The notes below the pieces were generated by a model, which did no database searches, was not told the origin of the DNA, and saw nothing but the letters and a program-made list of their open reading frames with translations. This document shows positions 20,974-25,916 of a DNA stretch of 25,916 bases, one piece after another. The position numbers and the translations under genes are program-made. Location of the stretch: assembly GCA_964404765.1 (NCBI GenBank), contig CAYOLL010000081.1:1-25916 (forward strand). Reading direction: 5' to 3'. This DNA is from CAYOLL01 sp964404765 [NCBI: uncultured Gemmatimonadota bacterium] (GTDB taxonomy: Bacteria > 4572-55). How positions within the stretch are numbered: the first letter of the stretch is position 1; every line of letters starts with the position of its first letter.

Positions 20974-21618
20974 CTACGAAAAATCTTCCATTATCCGCGC
21001 AAATTGCTCATCAACCGGTTGTTGATGCAGCGTTTCAAACGTTGCCTTTCCGCCGCATCGGGAAAGCGCATCCTCTCGATCAACTTTACTTGAACCGGTA
21101 GAAAAGAAGGCGCGGTATGAAGAATAAGGCCAGTTTCGCCAATCATCAATCAACCCGTGATAGCCCGGATTCATGTGAATGTAGTGCATCACCTGTACGT
21201 AATACGAATGATCTTCCACGGGCTTGCGGCAAAAACTCTGCATAAACAGCGACCCGATACGACCCTGTTGTTTGTTGAAGGCCTTCGCATACGCATTCTG
21301 AAACGAACCGACCCGATGCGCCAGCAAGTCACTGATTTCGGTCTGCCGTTCCAATCCCAAAGGCTTCTCAAAACCTTTGGGACTTCGTTGTAACGCCGGC
21401 CAAACCGCTTCCAATTCCTTTACATGCACCAACAAATGATAGTGATTCGGCAACAAGCAATAGGCGTATGTGTCAAAAATCGGACAAAGATGGCTTGCAT
21501 ACAGCCGTAAAAAGTAGCGAAAGTTTTCCGCCGATTTAAACAGGTCATCGCCGCCATTGGCATGATTGTAGACATGATAAATCCGATTCGGCATAAGGGG
21601 AATACGGCGATTGGACAC
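20974..21618 (-). CDS. REP-associated tyrosine transposase (RAYT, Y1 HUH family)
   Basis: A 214-residue Y1 transposase of the IS200/RAYT group: RIYHVYNHANGGDDLF start, HUH motif PNHYHLLVHV (H59, H61), and the probable catalytic tyrosine in FQNAYAKAFNKQQGRIGSLF (Y110), followed by YIHMNPGYHGL and WPYSSY. RAYTs nick REP hairpins and are thought to spread or maintain them; they are usually single-copy and not self-mobile. The GTG at 21618 is chosen because GGAGG sits 5 nt before it; the frame also extends to a TTG at 21687 next to a REP. REP copies 3 and 4 flank the gene in opposite orientation. A palindrome at 21355-21382 lies inside. Confidence 0.9.
   Translation of the reverse strand: MSNRRIPLMPNRIYHVYNHANGGDDLFKSAENFRYFLRLYASHLCPIFDTYAYCLLPNHYHLLVHVKELEAVWPALQRSPKGFEKPLGLERQTEISDLLAHRVGSFQNAYAKAFNKQQGRIGSLFMQSFCRKPVEDHSYYVQVMHYIHMNPGYHGLIDDWRNWPYSSYRAFFSTGSSKVDREDALSRCGGKATFETLHQQPVDEQFARIMEDFS
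21355..21382. repeat. Divergent REP-like palindrome inside the RAYT gene
   Basis: Arms TCCCAAAGG (21355-21363) and CCTTTGGGA (21374-21382) are perfectly complementary. In the gene's frame it encodes SPKGFEKPLG, close to the peptide made by REP copy 1 in the Roc gene (NPKGSTAKPLG). Confidence 0.7.
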
Positions 21619-21687
21619 GGTTGCCTCCAAGTCCCGGTGAAGGTCTTTTTTCAAATCCTTTACGGTGTCGATATCAATTACGGACAA

Positions 21688-21719
21688 ACCCTAAGGGTTG
21701 AGGAGCAAACCCTTAGGGT
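21688..21719. repeat. REP hairpin (copy 4), upstream flank of the RAYT gene
   Basis: Perfect arms ACCCTAAGGGTT and AACCCTTAGGGT; the loop GAGGAGCA is the reverse complement of the loop in copies 2 and 3, so it is inverted relative to them. It lies 5 nt past the gcvP stop codon. Confidence 0.95.
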
Positions 21720-21724
21720 TTAAT

Positions 21725-24595
<2,871 letters not shown>

Positions 24596-24628
24596 AGAAA
24601 AACTCCTTCGTTTGGGTTGGATTGGAAC

Positions 24629-24646
24629 GCAAAATTTTAATTTTGC
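24629..24646. promoter_or_regulatory. AT-rich dyad upstream of gcvP
   Basis: GCAAAATT and AATTTTGC flank TT, 33 nt upstream of the gcvP start. It could be a binding site or simply AT-rich leader. No glycine riboswitch structure is recognisable. Confidence 0.25.
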
Positions 24647-24813
24647 GGCGTTGCGCAATTCGTATCGTTCTAAATTGTTCTAAATGGTATAGCCGCGCCA
24701 TTCATTTCGCAAAAAACCTCAGGTCTTTTCTTGGTTTTAAGAAGGCGCTAAAACGACAGGCCCGGCGACCGTTCGATTGCTCTACCGGGACACCGGACCC
24801 TTCACGCTTTTCG

Positions 24814-24883
24814 GATACGTTTCCGTATCGCCGGAACAGGGCTGAACGCTCTCCGGCGCGCCCGCCAAAATCCCTTTTGGCGG
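24814..24883 (-). other. Hairpin region following the DGR template repeat
   Basis: Two clear stem-loops lie downstream of the template repeat on its strand: CCGCCAAAA/TTTTGGCGG with a 4-nt loop (24862-24883) and GATACG/CGTATC with a 4-nt loop (24814-24829). In studied DGRs the RNA beyond the template repeat is structured and needed for cDNA priming, so these may belong to the template RNA. The remaining 24647-24813 shows no gene I can support; minus-strand frames there look like read-through. Confidence 0.5.
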
Positions 24884-24914
24884 TTCTGGCAGCGGAGCGT
24901 GCTGGGGGGGAAAG

Positions 24915-25032
24915 AACAACGCGAAAACCGACATTGTTGTTGTGGTTGTCGGGTTGATTGTTGTTGCGGTTGGATGCTCGACAGTTGATGGGATTGTTGA
25001 TCCATGAACCGCCACGCAACACCCGGAAGGCC
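24915..25032 (-). ncRNA. DGR template repeat (TR)
   Basis: Read on the minus strand it would give [19 protein letters not shown], then [18 protein letters not shown], the exact layout of the variable C-terminal end of FGE-sulfatase/C-type-lectin DGR target proteins. Runs of AAC/AAT codons supply the adenines that are mutated during retrohoming. It is a template, not a gene: no FGE-sulfatase domain precedes it, and the neighbouring genes are DGR components on the same strand. The GFRVV-encoding end would correspond to the homing-initiation region. No matching variable repeat is present in the window. Confidence 0.85.
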
Positions 25033-25082
25033 CGTCCCGTTTTCGAGCGCCTTGCCAAAAATGATGACCAGGCCGCTCAACA

Positions 25083-25406
25083 TCAAGATATGCCGCGTTG
25101 AAACGTTAATCCACTAAAAATATCGGTCTTGAGCATTTTGGAATTGGCGTGATTCAGGTGGGCCAGCCAGCTTTGAACGGACAGGGTTAATGTCGCCGGT
25201 TCGTAAATGATGAAGCTGCGATATTCCCCGCAGCGATAGGTTTGGCCGGTCAACTCCGCTTGCAGTTGGAACAGTTCATCCTCCAGCCGGTCGTTAAAAG
25301 CCAGCACGTTGGGCCATTCGCGCTTACCGCGTTGCGCCTTTTTGGCCGCCAGATGGAGATTTTCAAAGCTGATGATTTCGTCCCACAAATTGCCGTAGCG
25401 TTTCAT
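25083..25406 (-). pseudogene. DGR reverse transcriptase with its catalytic core deleted in frame
   Basis: The 107-residue frame starts MKRYGNLWDEIISFENLHLA, AKKAQRGKREWPNVLAF and LTGQTYRCGEYRSFIIYEP, the first ~70 residues of DGR reverse transcriptases. It then jumps to LSVQSWLAHLNHANSKMLKTDIF, which is the extreme C-terminus of the same family (SLQSWIAH...). The entire palm and fingers, including the YxDD box, are missing (roughly 230-260 residues by comparison with typical family length), yet the frame is kept. GAGG before the ATG at 25406 is intact. Confidence 0.88.
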
Positions 25407-25432
25407 TTGCATCCTCAATCAATGATCCATCG

Positions 25433-25517
25433 TAACCTTGCGAAGGGTCACGTCTCAAAGTGGCTCAAAACATCCCGGCGGCCAAGTCTCGCGGTAAGTT
25501 TACCCTTCGCAAGGTTA
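25433..25517. repeat. 85-nt element with perfect 16-nt terminal inverted repeats
   Basis: TAACCTTGCGAAGGGT (25433-25448) and its exact complement ACCCTTCGCAAGGTTA (25502-25517) flank a 53-nt centre. Each arm contains its own small dyad (CCTT-GCG-AAGG). It lies between avd and the reverse transcriptase remnant, has no coding potential, and looks like a tiny palindromic or MITE-like repeat. Confidence 0.85.
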
Positions 25518-25522
25518 GCTTG

Positions 25523-25876
25523 TCATTTAGCGTCCTGTTGCTGGCGGATCCAGCCGCCCAGTTCCGCCCCGATGCCGTTGAGACCGCGGCCCGCGTATTC
25601 ATAACGCTGCGTACTGATGACCGAAAAATCGTGCAGCAACCGGGTTTGATAGCGCAAAATCTCCAGCCGCATGTTGATCTCTTGCAGCAGCGCCAGCTTG
25701 TCCCGCTGATAACGGGCGCGCAGCAGATGTTCCAGCGTTTCATATAAAATCGCGATGATGCGATCCCCCAAACCGTATTTGTGATCGCGCGGTAATTTGT
25801 TCAATAGCGGCACATACCACTTGATCAGATCGTATGTTTTTTGAATAATCGGCAGCTCTTTGCCTGAATTATTCAT
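25523..25876 (-). CDS. avd: DGR accessory variability determinant (Avd)
   Basis: A 117-residue, all-helical, basic protein: ELPIIQKTYDLIKWYVPLLNKLPRDHKYGLGDRIIAILYETLEHLLRARY, then a second helical half ending IGAELGGWIRQQQ. This is the S23/Avd four-helix-bundle family. In active DGRs a pentameric Avd binds the reverse transcriptase and template RNA. The internal ATG at 25876 is preferred because AAGGGG precedes it; the frame extends to 25915. It reads in the same direction as the reverse transcriptase remnant and the template repeat, completing the cassette order avd - RT - TR. It seems intact although its partner is not. Confidence 0.88.
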   Translation of the reverse strand: MNNSGKELPIIQKTYDLIKWYVPLLNKLPRDHKYGLGDRIIAILYETLEHLLRARYQRDKLALLQEINMRLEILRYQTRLLHDFSVISTQRYEYAGRGLNGIGAELGGWIRQQQDAK

Positions 25877-25916
25877 GACCCCTTCCCTATGGGTCATTTT
25901 CGGCATTTTTTGCAAC

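Noticed and set aside
20827-21719. CRISPR array formed by the repeated CCCTAAGGG hairpins
   Set aside because: Repeats are few, irregularly spaced, in both orientations and flank a Y1 transposase; they are REP elements.
24596-24700. Glycine riboswitch upstream of gcvP
   Set aside because: The leader is short and AT-rich and I cannot find the tandem aptamer layout or conserved core; only a small dyad is present.
24702-25058. Possible protein-coding gene across the template repeat
   Set aside because: Several minus frames are open here, but only the template-repeat part resembles a protein (a target's C-terminus) and no FGE-sulfatase domain precedes it. The rest reads as structured non-coding DNA.

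Overview
The window looks like chromosomal DNA from a Gram-negative (diderm), free-living bacterium of a lineage I cannot place. Evidence for a diderm is an IPTL-CTERM surface-protein tail, a lipoprotein and an exported phosphatase-like protein. The mix of NACHT and LRR-Roc-COR-TIR proteins, a Uma2 nuclease, many toxin-antitoxin relics, REP hairpins and a diversity-generating retroelement (DGR) fits under-cultured environmental phyla such as Calditrichota/KSB1-like groups or Chloroflexota-like neighbours. That placement is inference only. All genes are on the minus strand except the partial gene at the left edge.

Layout, left to right. 1-0.4 kb: C-terminal end of a large surface protein and its terminator. 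0.4-5.5 kb: mostly ordinary genes (exported NTF2-like/LMW-phosphatase-like fusion, flavodoxin-fold quinone reductase, DUF4386 membrane protein, YchF, TPR lipoprotein), with a repeat-built intergenic element at 4.2-4.4 kb. 5.7-10.8 kb: a 1071-residue LRR-Roc-COR-TIR protein, a MazF-type toxin-antitoxin pair, a 5' remnant of a second Roc-type gene, and a frameshifted AAA ATPase. 11.0-13.4 kb: MutS2. 13.5-17.4 kb: a tightly packed run of Uma2 nuclease, NACHT-transmembrane protein, small helical protein, nucleotidyltransferase and a second small helical protein. 17.5-20.8 kb: a toxin-antitoxin graveyard with a STAS-like protein, a broken MNT/HEPN pair, BrnT plus antitoxin, two nearly identical DUF433 antitoxins that are both frameshifted, a YgiT-type zinc protein with DUF2283, and HicA/HicB. 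20.8-21.7 kb: a REP-associated tyrosine transposase (RAYT) bounded by its REP hairpins, with rearrangement scars. 21.7-24.6 kb: full-length glycine dehydrogenase GcvP. 24.7-25.9 kb: a decayed DGR with an Avd gene, a reverse transcriptase gene reduced to its two ends, and an apparently intact template repeat.

Two themes link these parts. First, mobile or hypermutating elements have been active and then decayed. The DGR reverse transcriptase has lost its whole catalytic core in an in-frame deletion. The RAYT locus has duplicated the 3' ends of both itself and gcvP. Second, the same REP hairpin found around the RAYT gene also sits in frame inside the LRR-Roc-COR-TIR gene, where it encodes a short peptide (core PKG...KPLG). 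A related palindrome inside the RAYT gene encodes almost the same peptide. I see no tRNA, rRNA or CRISPR array.
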